From Trebouxia sp. TZW2008 (Eukaryota; Chlorophyta; Trebouxiophyceae; Trebouxiales; Trebouxiaceae), in NCBI GenBank assembly GCA_002118135.1, contig BDIU01000268.1:59948-123947 (forward strand): a stretch of DNA of 64,000 bases, read 5' to 3'. The notes beneath the pieces are model-generated. The model was not told the DNA's origin, searched no databases, and saw only the letters and a program-made list of their open reading frames with translations. Below are positions 43,901 to 55,200 of this stretch, piece after piece. Positions within the stretch are counted from its first letter, which is position 1. Each line of letters starts with the position of its first letter. The position numbers were made by a program, and so were the translations under genes.

Positions 43901-46900
43901 CTTTGACACATATTCTTGTACGAATAGAAATTCACCTGCCCAGAACAGCCCTGCAGTCCCCCACATTAGCGACATGCAACTGTTCCTTATGCAGCACAGC
44001 CACTAGGGCTGTTGAGCCGCCCTCTGTCCTGTCCGGGTATGGCCCCTGCAAGATCTGCTGATGCCGCTGCCACAAGTCTTCCTCAGACAGCTCCATTGCT
44101 TTGACCTGCATACATCTCAGAGCGTAAGACGCTGTGCAATACGGCGTGGTACTATGTGATAGAATCTAGACACAAGAATAACGACAATAGGTGGCTTTGG
44201 GCCCTTCAAGATGTCAGGTGCCACCGCCACACATCTTCCTCTCGAAAGCAATGGCTGTGGCCTGCATGCATGACAATGCATGGTACTCAAAAGCAGAAAG
44301 AGAATGCGCAATGAAATGCAAGAGGGGAAAAGGGCACTTAACACTGCCTGGGCTGGCCAGCATAAATGCATAAATGCAGGTCATGTCATGCTTCATTTCA
44401 GATTGTTGCCGTACTTTTTGCCTCAGGACAGCCTATGCCATTGCATCAAAATCCACATTACATTGGTGGCTATGTACTCTGAGTCAACCAGGACAAAGGT
44501 CAGTGATCCGAGATGTCCTCCTCTTTATGCATCATGCTGAGCAAAAATGAGCAAAAATGTGCAAAAATGAAAAGGGAAGAAAGAAGAATCAAGGTTCACT
44601 CACCAGTGCCGCAGGCCAGTCATTGCCCTGATGCAAGGCTCCGTTGACATGGTATTCCATCAGCAAAAGAGACAGCAAGGAGGTGAAAGTGGCAGCACAG
44701 GTAGGTGAAGAAGAGGCACAGTCAGCTTACCAGTGCTCCAGGCCAGTCATGGCCCTGCTGCAAGGCTCCGTTGACATGGTACTACAGCAGAAATTTTTAC
44801 ACAATGAGAAGGGCGGAGGAGCTAGGAAGAGGATCAAAGTCATCCTACCAATGTTACAGGCTGATCACTGCCCTGGTGGAAGGCCTCTTCCATATGTTAC
44901 TTCATCAACAAAAACATACATCTTTGGAAGAGCAAGAATGAAGTGGGCAAGACGATTCAAGATCATCTTACCAACACCTCAGGCCAGTCATGGCCCTGGC
45001 TCAGCGCCTCCTTGACGTGACACCCCATCAACACAAACACGCCTTCAGGAGAGCAAGAATGAAGTGGGCAAAAAGAGGGAAGATCATCTCACCAAGACCT
45101 CAGGCCAGTCATTGCCCTGCTGCAAGGCTGCCTTGATATTAGCACTGATGCATGATGGCGGGAGTCAGAATGGAGCAGGAAACAGGAGTCAAGCTGAGCT
45201 CACTATATTTAGGGTTTAGGGTTAGGTTGCTGTGGTGCAAGGCCTCCTTGACATGATACTCCATCAGTGACACACAGTGCAATCAAGGAGGACATTGAAT
45301 AGGACACCAAACATTGGGAGGGGACAACAGCCAAAGTCAGCTTACCAATGCTTGAGGCCAGTCATTGCCCTGACCCAGTGCCTCCTTGATGTGGTACTCC
45401 ATGAGCAAGGACACACGATGTGCAGCTGCCAGCCCATTGTGCCCATCAAATACCTGCATAACAACAGCATACAAGTGTCAATTGTAGTTTTTGTTGCTGA
45501 CCAATCATGCAAATTGTCTGTCAAATGCCTGCATACTTGGATTACCATGATCTCTTTTCACAAGCCATGTGATGCAAGTGCACAATGATATGAGTAAAAA
45601 TGTTAGTCAACTGGACATGCTGAACACACGTGTTCCTGTGATGACAAAGCTTGAATCCTACCGCAAACATGTGGACACGACTCCCTTTTGCCATGAAGCT
45701 GCACACGTCATAGTCGTCCTCCATGTACGCCCGCTGGTTCTGGTGCTGCGCAATGCCAAACATGGGGTACACTAAGCCTGCTGCATTGCTGCTGACAGAG
45801 CCCACAAAGACCATGCCTTTTTGCATAGGCACAGCATGAATCATCAACCCAGCAGACTCTGATGCTGCTGCCTCTCCTGCTGCTGTTCCTATTGCAATTG
45901 ATGCAGCGGCTTTTGCTGCTGCTGTTGATGCTGATGCTACTTTTCCTGCTGCAACTGCTAATGGTGCTGGTGCTGGTGGACTTGAGTTGTCATGTTGACT
46001 TCCTTCTACGGCTGTCACTGCCTGTTCTGCCGCAAAGCTGTCGTCATGCCTGGTTGAAAAGCCCATCTCTGGTGCACTGTCCCTTTGACTATTTGGTGTG
46101 ACAGAAGCCGTCTGCTCAGACTGCAAAGGTGAGGTGTCTCTGGGTTCTGCTGCAGGTGCTGCATCGCTGTCATGAGCACTTGCTGCAGCAGTTGCTCTGT
46201 GGACAGGCTGGCTAGCAACCACCAGTGATGGCAACGGTGCATGGCTATCCTGAGCACTTCGTGCAGCAACTGCCTGCTGCATAGGGGGGCTACCACCCAC
46301 TGATATCAATAAAGGTGGCACCACAGTTGTGGGTGCTGATGCAGTGGCGTCCTGAGCGTCTACTGCAGGGGTGGTTGTCTGTCCACACTCAAGGGTAGGC
46401 ACCAAATCAGATGGGGCTGCAGCTGTGGTTGCTGATGCAATGGCATCTCGAGCAACTACTGCATGGGTGAATGTCTGTCCACAGTCAGGGGCAGCCACCA
46501 AGTCAGATGGGGCTGCAGCTGTGGCTGCTGATGCAGTTGCATCCTGAGCAACTGCTGCAAAAGTGGCAGTCTGCCCACTGACAAGGGCAGACACCAAATC
46601 ATTCAGGTCTGAGCCAACCAAAGGTCCAATTTGGAGAGGTGTGGGTGGCAATGCTGGTGTCGGCAGATTAACCGCCTTGGTGTTCTGTCCACTATGAATG
46701 GCAACTCTGGCAGGGCTGGCAAAATCTGCAGTGCTGTGGTTGCCAGCAGGCAGACCATCATGAGAAAGCATCTCAATAAGCACTTCAGCAGCAGGGCTGT
46801 CGCGCTGTGCAATAACTGCCTGCTCAGGGAAGGTGAAAGAGACCTTCCCAGCTGTGGCAACCGTCTGCTCAGCTGTGGCAGAGACATCCCCAGCTGTGGC

Positions 46901-49900
46901 AGTCATCTCCTCAGCTGTGGCAGAGACCTCCCCAGCTGTGGCTGCTGAAGCAGCATTAGGGTGTTCTGGAATAGTGGGTAGATCAGCCACTCTGGTGCTG
47001 ATTCTTGGGGATTGGGGTGGAAAGTCATCAGATGCTGAGTCCCAATGATGCAGAGCACGCTGCTTGCCCTGAAATGCAGCGCAAACCTTAGTGACCATGC
47101 AGAGCCAAATTCAGGAAAGGGTCAGAAACAACACTTGAAGCATGTGTATATCATTGTGACCCAAAGGCAGAGGTCACTGTTGCCTCGCTCTAACACTTGC
47201 TTTGTTGAAGAGATATGCACTTGCAAACAAAACACAGGAACATGTCTAAGACACATGACCATTGGCCCCCAACTTTGCAAGCTAAGCGTGCAGCAGCAAC
47301 AAAGTCATAGAGCGGCTTCAGGTGGGGGCCTGACACAGTCGACAGATGCATCACAGCATACCAGTCAAGCCTCAAGCCCATGCACAAAGACACCTACAGG
47401 CAAGTTGCCACTCCATGGCAAAATGTTTCACAGGCAGTCAGGCTCACCTTCCCATGACCGCCACTCTTTTTCCCAGCTGTGCCATCAGCTGTAGCCTCAC
47501 TAACATGCTTCCCTTCAATAGGCACAATCTTTGAACCCAGCGCTTGCACTTGCTGTGCCACAGCTGTGGGCAGTCCAAGAGCTTGCACTTGTTCTGCCAC
47601 AGCTGTGGGCAATCCAAGAGCTTGCACATGCTGTGCCACCGCTGCTGGCAGGCCAAGAGCTTGCACCTGCTTTGCCACAGCTGTGGGGAATCCCACCGCT
47701 TGCAACTGCTTTGCCACAGCTGCTGGCAGGCTCTTGGAGGCCTCAAGTTGCGCACAGACAGCACACAGGTCTGCCCTGACTCCAACAAGCTGCTGGTGTT
47801 GAATGTCATTTGTCAGCTTGAGTTCAGCAATCTGCTGCTGCAAAGCTGACTGTAGGCTGGCAGACTGAGATGCTGCAGTGCTTGCTGCCTCTCTTCCTGC
47901 TCTCAGCTCATCTGCCAGACGCTGCACGGCAGCTGCGTGTGCGTCAGCACGCTGTGCCTGCTGTGTCTGCTGTGCCTCAAAGGTTGACCTTAGGGAGGTG
48001 ATCGCCTCTGTCACCTGCCGTTGTAGAGCCAAACTCAGATCGGCGTGTTGCGTGTGCTGAGCCCGCACGGTCATTGTCAAAAACGCAAACGCGTCTGACA
48101 CCTGGCTTGTCACAGCGTTTTTCATGTCAGCATGCTGTGCCTGCTGAGCCTCAGCATTTGACTTGAATGAAGAAGTAACCTCCAGCATCTGGCTTAGCAC
48201 AGCAGATTTGAAGTCAGCATGCTGTACACGCTGAGCCTCTGCAGCTGCTGTGTGCTGTGCCAGCTGGCCCAGCACATCCTTCTGGAAGCCCTTGACAAAC
48301 GACTCATGCTGCCGCTGCTGCAGTGTGAGTGCATGCTGAAATCTCTCAACAACTTTGCTATGGGCCGTTTGTGCCCTGCCAAGGGTCTGACGCAGGTCAG
48401 TGATGACCTGTAAGCCAATCAGACCATGTTGACCTGTTATAGAAAAATACCATGCTGCTCTTGATCTCTTATGGCTCAGCAGGTTGAGCATCATTCACAC
48501 CAGAAGAAGCAGGAGGGCAGACAAGAGACTAAAGGCATTTGAGACAAGGAGAGGGACAAAGGCAGGGACAGACAACAACAGAATGTGCCGCAGACGAGCA
48601 AGTCAATGCAATCAACTCACACATTACAGCGATCATGCACATACATGCCATGATGACCGCCAACTGGTTGTGAAATCTCACAAAACTGCATGATGATGAT
48701 GATAACATGGTGAAACTTGTGAATGGCTCACCTTGGTATCAGTTGCAGCTCTGATTGTGCCTTGCTGCTTGGCCCGTATGCTCCTAGCCTCAAGGGCTGT
48801 TAGCCTGGCACTCAACGCACCGTTCCTGGCATCGATGTCTTGGTTGACCTGCAAATACAGATATGCGGATCAGGGCATGTACAGGGGTGTCTCTCTGAGG
48901 CACTTAGCCTGGCACTCAATGCACTGCTCCTGGCCGCAGAATCCTGCTTCACCTGCAAGTACAGATATGTGAATTTAGTGCAGATACGGTTGTGTCTCTG
49001 AGGCTTTCAGCCTGGCTAAGTAGTGCACCGTCCCTGGCATCAAATTCTGTGTTCACCCGCATATGGACACATGGCTTCAATGCATTGGAAACACGACGGC
49101 AGGGACGGATGAGTCACTTCAGGATGGCAGCAATTACGAGAATGTTGGGTCCTGGATGGGATTCCGAGGGACATGATGAGCCTCGAGTTCATGACAATGA
49201 GAACCCTAATCTTTTCTCAGGCAGTCAGCCTGGCATTCAACGCACTGCTCCTGGCATCACACTTTTTGTTCATCTGCACACTCGCACACACAGAATCAGC
49301 ACCTTTACAGGGTTGCCTTGCAGTGCTAAGCCAAAACTGATTATTGTTCTGGACCTGACACTCCATCTGCACAGCCAAAAGCATGAATCTGGATGCATGT
49401 ACAGCAAGCTGCGACTCATGGCAAAGACTGTAATTTGAAGCACAGGTGTTCACGGTCTGCTAAGGTTCAGCTCGGCTCATGCCAAAGATGTGCACATGCA
49501 TAGCAGCTGCAGTCAGGGCCTTGTATTGAGCGAAATGCATGAGTGGTTTTTGCATGGTCTCTATGTGCAAATGCTGGAATTTAAGTGCCTGCAGAACAGT
49601 ATGCATGCATGTATTGCGCATTGTGTGTGATGGCTTGTTGACACAATGCTTAGCTCCATTGAGCATCAGAAAACTATGCGACTGGTTATAGCTTACAATC
49701 AGTGTAGCCTGCACAGCTTTGCCATGTGCGTGCAATGCATATCAGCAGCTATGTCTCATATATACGCGTTGACGTGGAGGAAACACTGCAAGCAGTGACT
49801 ACGCGGTGCAACTGACAGCATGCAAAGCTGCAAGCTACCTCCTGAGCGACGCTTAGCTGCTTTTCTAAACGGTCTCGCTCTCCTCTCTGCATCTGGATCC

Positions 49901-50015
49901 ATTCTCGCTCCCATGCTAGTTGTTTCCGGGAATCCTCCAGTTCCTGGCGTCTCACTGAAGCCTGTGCAACGAACTGCGTGGTTAGACCGCTATGATTGCG
50001 AGCGCCCGGCAGCAC
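40932..50015 (-). CDS. Long coiled-coil / low-complexity / PP2C phosphatase fusion (9 exons, 1168 aa)
   Basis: Exons in coding order: 49839-50015, 48732-48848, 47448-48407, 45662-47068, 45346-45453, 43936-44105, 43051-43259, 42099-42322, 40932-41066; every junction is in phase (3507 nt). Residues 1-300 form Gln/Ala-rich coiled coil (RRQELEDSRKQLAWERE, QQRQHESFVKGFQKDV, repeated AQxxQHADxxxA units). Residues about 310-400 contain tandem LPxAVAxQVQALG repeats. Residues about 420-850 are Ala/Ser/Thr/Pro low complexity, with three 32-residue repeats (ATAAAPSDLVxxxxCGQT) and TAxEVSATAEE repeats. The last about 300 residues are a complete PP2C: NQRAYMEDDYDV, FDGHNG, GGSTALVA, HVANVGDCRAVL, TTDHKPEI, RLGVSRSLGDFE, LILASDGLWDVV and GSTDNITVIVV. 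The metal-binding aspartates are all present, so it should be an active Mn/Mg Ser/Thr phosphatase, probably tethered by its coiled coil. Introns hold many exon-edge copies. Confidence 0.85.
41650..42050 (-). repeat. Three tail copies of CC-PP2C exon 8
   Basis: Stretches at about 41651-41785, 41816-41930 and 41953-42050 resemble the exon 8 end (coding ARRHLMQPCASPETCAAAL plus donor), period about 145 bp, downstream of the intact exon at 42099-42322. Confidence 0.82.
42365..42545 (-). repeat. Near-complete copy of CC-PP2C exon 8
   Basis: About 180 bp encode ISTPELFQHSLGxADExLIL and ASDGLCNVVNSQAAV, a close but damaged copy of exon 8 upstream of the real one. GLWDVV has become GLCNVV, the start of the exon is eroded and no donor is kept. 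Confidence 0.9.
43336..43542 (-). repeat. Two head copies of CC-PP2C exon 7
   Basis: Copies of the exon start (coding WGEDARVHAVVLTTDHKPEI) lie at about 43336-43423 and, more decayed, 43487-43542; spacing is 120-165 bp. Confidence 0.82.
43776..44268 (-). repeat. Edge copies of CC-PP2C exon 6 on both sides
   Basis: A tail copy (coding HVANVGDCRAVLG plus donor) is at about 43776-43856, and a head copy (coding AMELSEEDLWQRHQ) at about 44195-44268. The intact exon is 43936-44105. Confidence 0.8.
44597..45281 (-). repeat. Six tail copies of CC-PP2C exon 5 (donor array)
   Basis: The exon end and donor (coding MEYHIKEALGQGNDWPQAL, plus-strand words CTTACCAATG...GGCCAGTCATTGCCCTG) recur at about 44597, 44723, 44842, 44965, 45086 and 45197, period about 120 bp, downstream of the intact exon at 45346-45453. 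Each copy keeps a GTGAG/GTAAG-like donor. Confidence 0.92.
45205..45229 (+). repeat. Interstitial plant-type telomeric repeat (TTTAGGG)
   Basis: ATTTAGGGTTTAGGGTTAGG lies inside the sixth copy of the exon 5 tail array, replacing roughly 35 bp that the other copies have. TTTAGGG is the telomere repeat of land plants and many green algae. Confidence 0.8.
48893..49275 (-). repeat. Three head copies of CC-PP2C exon 2
   Basis: Copies of the exon start (coding VNQDIDARNGALSARLTAL) lie at about 48893-48955, 49000-49062 and 49216-49275, upstream of the intact exon at 48732-48848. Each keeps part of the acceptor. Confidence 0.85.
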
Positions 50016-50498
50016 CGTGACGTAGTCAAATCAGGAATCAGATGTATGGTGAGAAATGCAGACAGACCTTGCCAGATTGGTGAAACAACCTCCTCAGCCC
50101 GAGCCGCAGTCTGGCTGTTGGACGGTCCATCAAACCACTTTCAAGCTATCTCGCTTATACCGCCGGCACGCTGCAGTCCACTCCCATCACCAATGACCAG
50201 TTTCAGCAGCAGGCTTTGAAAGGTACCTCGCGCGCGCAAGACCTCCTCGAACTTGCCTGCAAGACCGATATGACCTATCGAGCACGGAATCTGAACTCCT
50301 GCAAGAAGAAGGATGCGAGTGTCGTGAAATGACGCGATTATCACGACTTAGCTGCGATGTGGGTGCTGCATGTCCGAAGTGCAGTCGATTCAAGCTGCGC
50401 TGGGACATTGCTCTGGCATATCCTCGCGGCTACAAAGCCATTCACCTGTGCCATTGCGCAAATCAAACACTAAGCTTGGGTGACACTTGAACGGCGGT
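50016..50498. promoter_or_regulatory. Divergent promoter region, CC-PP2C and GST genes
   Basis: About 480 bp between two divergent start codons. Locally richer in CpG (CTCGCGCGCGCAAG near 50230), as expected of a promoter. No specific element identified. Confidence 0.5.
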
Positions 50499-51236
50499 AT
50501 GATTGTCGTGCATCATTTGAGCAGTTCTCGCTCGCAAAGGATCATCTGGCTACTCGAGGAGCTCGGCGTGCAGTATGAAGTCAAACGATATGAAAGGATG
50601 TCTAATATGCTGGCTCCGCCGGAATTGAAAAGAGTACACCCTCTTGGCAAGTCGCCGGTTATCACTGACGGCGATGTCACCGTAGCAGAGTCTGGTAGGT
50701 ATTGCGGACTCGCTCTTGTGCCCGAGCACTATGGTGACGCCTGCGAGAGCTGACATGTCATCATCATTGCAGGCGCAATCATTGAGTACCTGGTCAACGA
50801 GTATGGCAATGGCCGACTTACACCGAGGACGAAGCAGGATCGTCTGCGCTACACATACTGGCTTCACTTCGCGGAAGGCTCTGCCATGCCACTGATCGTC
50901 ATGAAGCTTCTGCTGACTGTGGGGCCCAGACGGGCTCCTTTCCTCATCAGACCCCTGATCAAGTTTGTGTTTGGAGGACTGCTCAAAAGTTTTGTGGATC
51001 CTGGTCTCAAGAGGAATGCACAGTACTTTGAAGGCGAGCTCAACAAGTACCAATGGTTTGCTGGCAATGAGTTCTCAGCAGCAGATGTGCAGATGAGCTT
51101 TCCTGTGGAGGCAATGGCAGAGCGGGGAGGTCTCAGTCAGTACCCTAAGCTTGAAGCTTGGCTTCAGGCTATTCATGCGCGGCCAGCGTACAAAAGAGCA
51201 TTGGAGACGGGTGGAGAGTACCATCTATTGAGCTAG
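50499..51236 (+). CDS. Glutathione S-transferase (2 exons, 219 aa)
   Basis: Exons 50499-50694 and 50773-51236, one phase-1 intron (AGTCTG|GTAGG ... TGCAG|GCGCA). The enzyme conjugates or reduces substrates with glutathione in the cytosol. The N-terminal thioredoxin fold shows VVHHLSSSRSQRIIWLLEEL with the catalytic Ser region, then PLGKSPVITDGD and the glutathione-binding VAESGAIIEYL, all classic. The C-terminal helical domain includes LHFAEGSAM, YQWFAGNEFSAADVQMSFPV (the N-capping box) and AIHARPAYKRALETGG. The sequence style, with LAPPELKRVHPLGKSPV, is that of the Gtt1/bacterial-like GSTs rather than plant tau or phi classes. The ATG at 50499 gives the standard N-terminus. It is the one gene here without exon-edge copies in its intron (78 bp). 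Confidence 0.93.
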
Positions 51237-52283
51237 ATGCATAAGACTGTAAATTAAACAGCACATTCGTTCAAATGAAGTCAACTGTTCCAAAGAAAAT
51301 GTTTTCAACAAGACATTCAACTTGAGATCTTTGTGATACTGCTACAGCAAGCCTTTGTAGGTCATAGTGTTGCATTTTTGCACATTGGCTTAGGCCCACC
51401 TCCCTTGCTTTCAAACACAGAACACAATTGGATTTCATTGATTTCTGTAACAAGACCAGACCACTTGTGTCAGCTGCTGGGTACTCTGCTTGCAGAAACC
51501 TCTGCCTCCTCAGAGTCTGCCTTCTCAGATAAGGGTCAAAAATGGTAGAGACCCCAGCCTGCCACTCATCTGTTTACCGCCATAAGCAGAGGCGGTACAA
51601 TACTAGACGATGTTGCATCACAAGCCTGCTTGTGACTGTGTATATTTGTATTGGTGTCTGAACAGTACTGTCTGTCTGTCAGACTCACACCACGCATAGA
51701 TCTCATGATTGCTGGATTTCTGTGTGCATGGGTCATGCGTTTGACAGGCTGATGCAACAATTGTCGAAGCACTTGTTGCCATTTTGCAAAATGAGCGTGC
51801 ATGAAAGGTCGTTACAAAGCACAGCAAAATCATGACAAAGACATAACCAAACACATCAGAAAGGGGTGCACAAGAACACAACATAAAATAAATCAGCTCA
51901 CAGTGTCATGAAACCCTTACAGCATGCGGTAATATAGTTTACCAGGCATATGGCAAACTGCAAACCCTTAAGGCAAAGGGTCATACAAAACATACACCTG
52001 CAAGTGACACCTGCAAGTCTCCTAGGGCACAAAGAAACCTGCTCTAGAAGAGTTGATAAAACAAGCATATCATATAGACACGGTCATGCTTCAGACCTTG
52101 TGAAGGGCCATGCGGTGAATTTTATTCTTACCAAAGGAAGCATGCAGGATCTTGCAACTGACTTGAAAGTACTACATGGCATACACTTGACCTAAAGTCA
52201 TCTAGCGCAAGTTGTGTGTGCGCAAAAGAGTGATCCTCCACCCTAAGGTCACACCAAACTCTACTCCACTCCACTTTTCTACT
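51237..52283. other. Intergenic between convergent GST and GT2-GH9 genes
   Basis: About 1050 bp of 3' flank for both genes. No exon or RNA supported. An A/T-rich stretch lies around 51240-51300. Confidence 0.5.
51248..51252 (+). terminator. Candidate TGTAA poly(A) signal, GST
   Basis: TGTAA lies 12 bp after the GST stop codon, followed by AT-rich sequence. Confidence 0.4.
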
Positions 52284-55200
52284 CTACCAGGACCCAGAGC
52301 AGATCCTGTTCTTTGTGAATTGCCCGAAGCCTTGAAGACACTGCTCCCAAGTGCCCGAAGCTTGATTCAAGCCCGCGGCGGTGCCTGTGAAGCCTACGTT
52401 GTTCGCAATGCCGACTCGCGAGCTGTTCAGCGTTCTGTCGTCAGCAAAGCTGTCTGTGAACAGAGCGAACGTCACCAGCCCGCCCGGCAATGTCCGGTCG
52501 TTGGACGACGTGCTGTTGAGGTTTGCAAGACCACAGGTGCCGGTGGCTGGACAAGCTGCCTCTTTGTCCTGCAACCATAGCAAGTCAAGATCAAGTCGTG
52601 CAGTATGACGAGGTCTCAAGTCTGTACAGCACAGCCTGGCGTAGGCAGCACACAGTGGCAGCCCCACATCCAATGTCAGCATCAAGTCTTGTAGACTACA
52701 GGACCGCAGCAGGTACTCTGCAGGGCTGATACGACATGAGACAAACTGGGTGTTGACAGCAGCACATCATGACATTGCAACCATACGGAAGTGTTCAAAC
52801 AGAGACTTGACACCACAAGTAACAGCTCACCTGAACATGTGTGGGAGCTTTCTTGCCGAGGCCAGATACAAGCGATCGGCCAGCATCCCCAAGAACATAT
52901 CGCAGCTGACTTCTGGCAAAACATGTCAGCTTGAAAGCTATGTCAGAGCTGATCTGGCTGCTTGGAATGTTGGCGTAGATAGCTCCTATGAATGCTGTGT
53001 TGAGCGAGTCTCCCAAGCTAGGTGCATGAGGATTGAATGCCCTTCCCTTGTTAGTATACCTGCATTCCCAGTCAGAAAGATTGAACACCTTGCCACCTTG
53101 CGACAACATTGGTCATAGGCTTGTACTGCTATGACGTTGATGATAACTTTGAACTGCTGTGACATTGGTGGTACACCTTGCTCTGCAACAATATTGGCAA
53201 GGGCAGCAGCAGAGTCAAACCAGATCAAACTTGGGCATAATTGCGAAACGATAACCCGAAGTTTTTACCAAAGCCCAAAACCTGTAAAAGACAAAGCTTT
53301 TTGAAGAAAAACTTCAAGCAGGTAAGCTGAGGTAGAGTAGAGCTGACCAGAGCGAAGTTGGAATCGATGCAGACAAGTGCGCTGAAGATCAGAGCTGAGC
53401 TTTATGTTGTCCTCTGTGTCAACTGAGCGTGGAGGAAGTGGGAGTGGGGAGATAAAACCAGATACAAAATGGAGGGCTGAGTAAGACCAAAAGGTTGCTG
53501 AGCTTTGTCCAAACAAACTTTGAGTTGAACAGAAGGCTGAGCTAGGCCAAAAGAAACACTGAACATTGTCCAGGCAAATGCTGGGCAAAGTTGTGCAAAT
53601 CCAACATGAACTAGGCAACTTCAGCATATCAGCACAAGAGCAAAATCCAAGCAGCTCAACAAGGCAATAATTCAAGTCTGGCAAGCTATTATTGGGTACA
53701 AAACAAGAACAGTTGGGCTGGCAGAGCATGGTGGGCCAAGGGCTAGCAGCAGATAGTCACGAGCAAGCAGATTATAACTTTCCAAGCTGCCAATATGCAT
53801 CTTGTGCGGATTGCAGAGCTGATGCGTGGATTGCAGAGCTGACCAAGCTAACAAACTAATGCCATGCATGCAGGGCATGGATCATGGCCAAGGTTCTCCA
53901 CAAGACAGCCTTGTAGGAAATTTTGAGAGGCCTAACTCTTGAGCAACATCGTTGAACCAAGAGGGCGAACTTCCATAAAGATGCAGCTTGAGATTTAGTC
54001 GTGTGATTTGTGCTCACCTGACGGTGCCTCCAGAACCACAGACCCATTTCTGTAGGAAGCTTTGTGAGGCCTGGTGGAAAGCTCCAGAATCAGTTATGTT
54101 GGCCAACAGCACATTGCTGGCCCAGAACAGGTTGTCCCAGTCTGTGATCAGCTCGTCATCATTGTCGTTCTCTAGGTTGTTATGTAGCTGGTAGTAGACG
54201 TTGACATTGGTGTAGTAGCTTGAATCGCCTGCAACTCAGATGCAGACAGGTCAAGCAGCACAATATGGCAACAACAAGGAACGAATGCTGCCTGCAAGAT
54301 GCCAATGAGCTAATGCAGCCATGCATGTTCAGTGCAAAGCCATGAACCCAAGTGTAGTACAGTTTCACAAGATGCAACCATTTGCAAAAATTTGCAAAGC
54401 CCATCTGTGAGTAGCAAGTGATTCGCATGAGGTGATACAGTCAAGCACGAAGAGTCCAACGTCACGCAGCTTGACAAATGCATTGTGCTATTGCTGGCGT
54501 AGAATTCTAGGTTGCTGTCAGCAACAGAGGCCTATCGCTGACTTAGGGTGCAGTCCTCAGGAAGCTAAAAAGTGAAAATGAATGTTCTACAGCTTACCTG
54601 TAAGATGGTACAGCCACGCAGAACTCCACAGCAGGTCATCATAGATGCTGGTGCTGTTGTAAGCCACCATAGCACTGCCACCATTGTAGTCTTGTGGCGG
54701 GACACAAAGCTGATTGGCTGTCACATTGCCATTTGCTCCTATGAGGTTCTTGGCGAAGATGGAGGAGCAAGAATAGGTGAAGCCTGCTGTATATGACTTC
54801 TGCACTGCTGTTGCCTGCAGCGACAAAAGCAGGATTGAGTAGAGAGTGCTGCACGTAAACTGTGAACATGCCCTTGGCAGAAGGCAGTGAGCAAAAAGTG
54901 ATGACAAGAAAATTGTAGCTGGGGGAAGAACACTGCAGTCAGCTAAGGAAGCAATGATGCACACAGACATGGACAAAAGCGCGTTCCAAATGGCTACACT
55001 TGCTGCACACGCATTCATCAGAAGCTTACCCCAGTATACAAGGTGACTGCAGCAGTCTGAAGCTGTGCTGAGTAGGCCGGGTCAGACTGCTTGAACACCA
55101 GTGCAGAGGCTGCAAAGGCAGCTGCCATAGAACCTGCTAGATCTGAGGCACCGTCAGCTGTTGACACATTGTAGCCTGGCCTTGGCATTGTGGCTGCCGT

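Noticed and set aside
45862..46101. Leu-rich plus-strand open frame as a membrane peptide
   Set aside because: It is the antisense shadow of the Ala/Ser-rich coding exon of the CC-PP2C gene.
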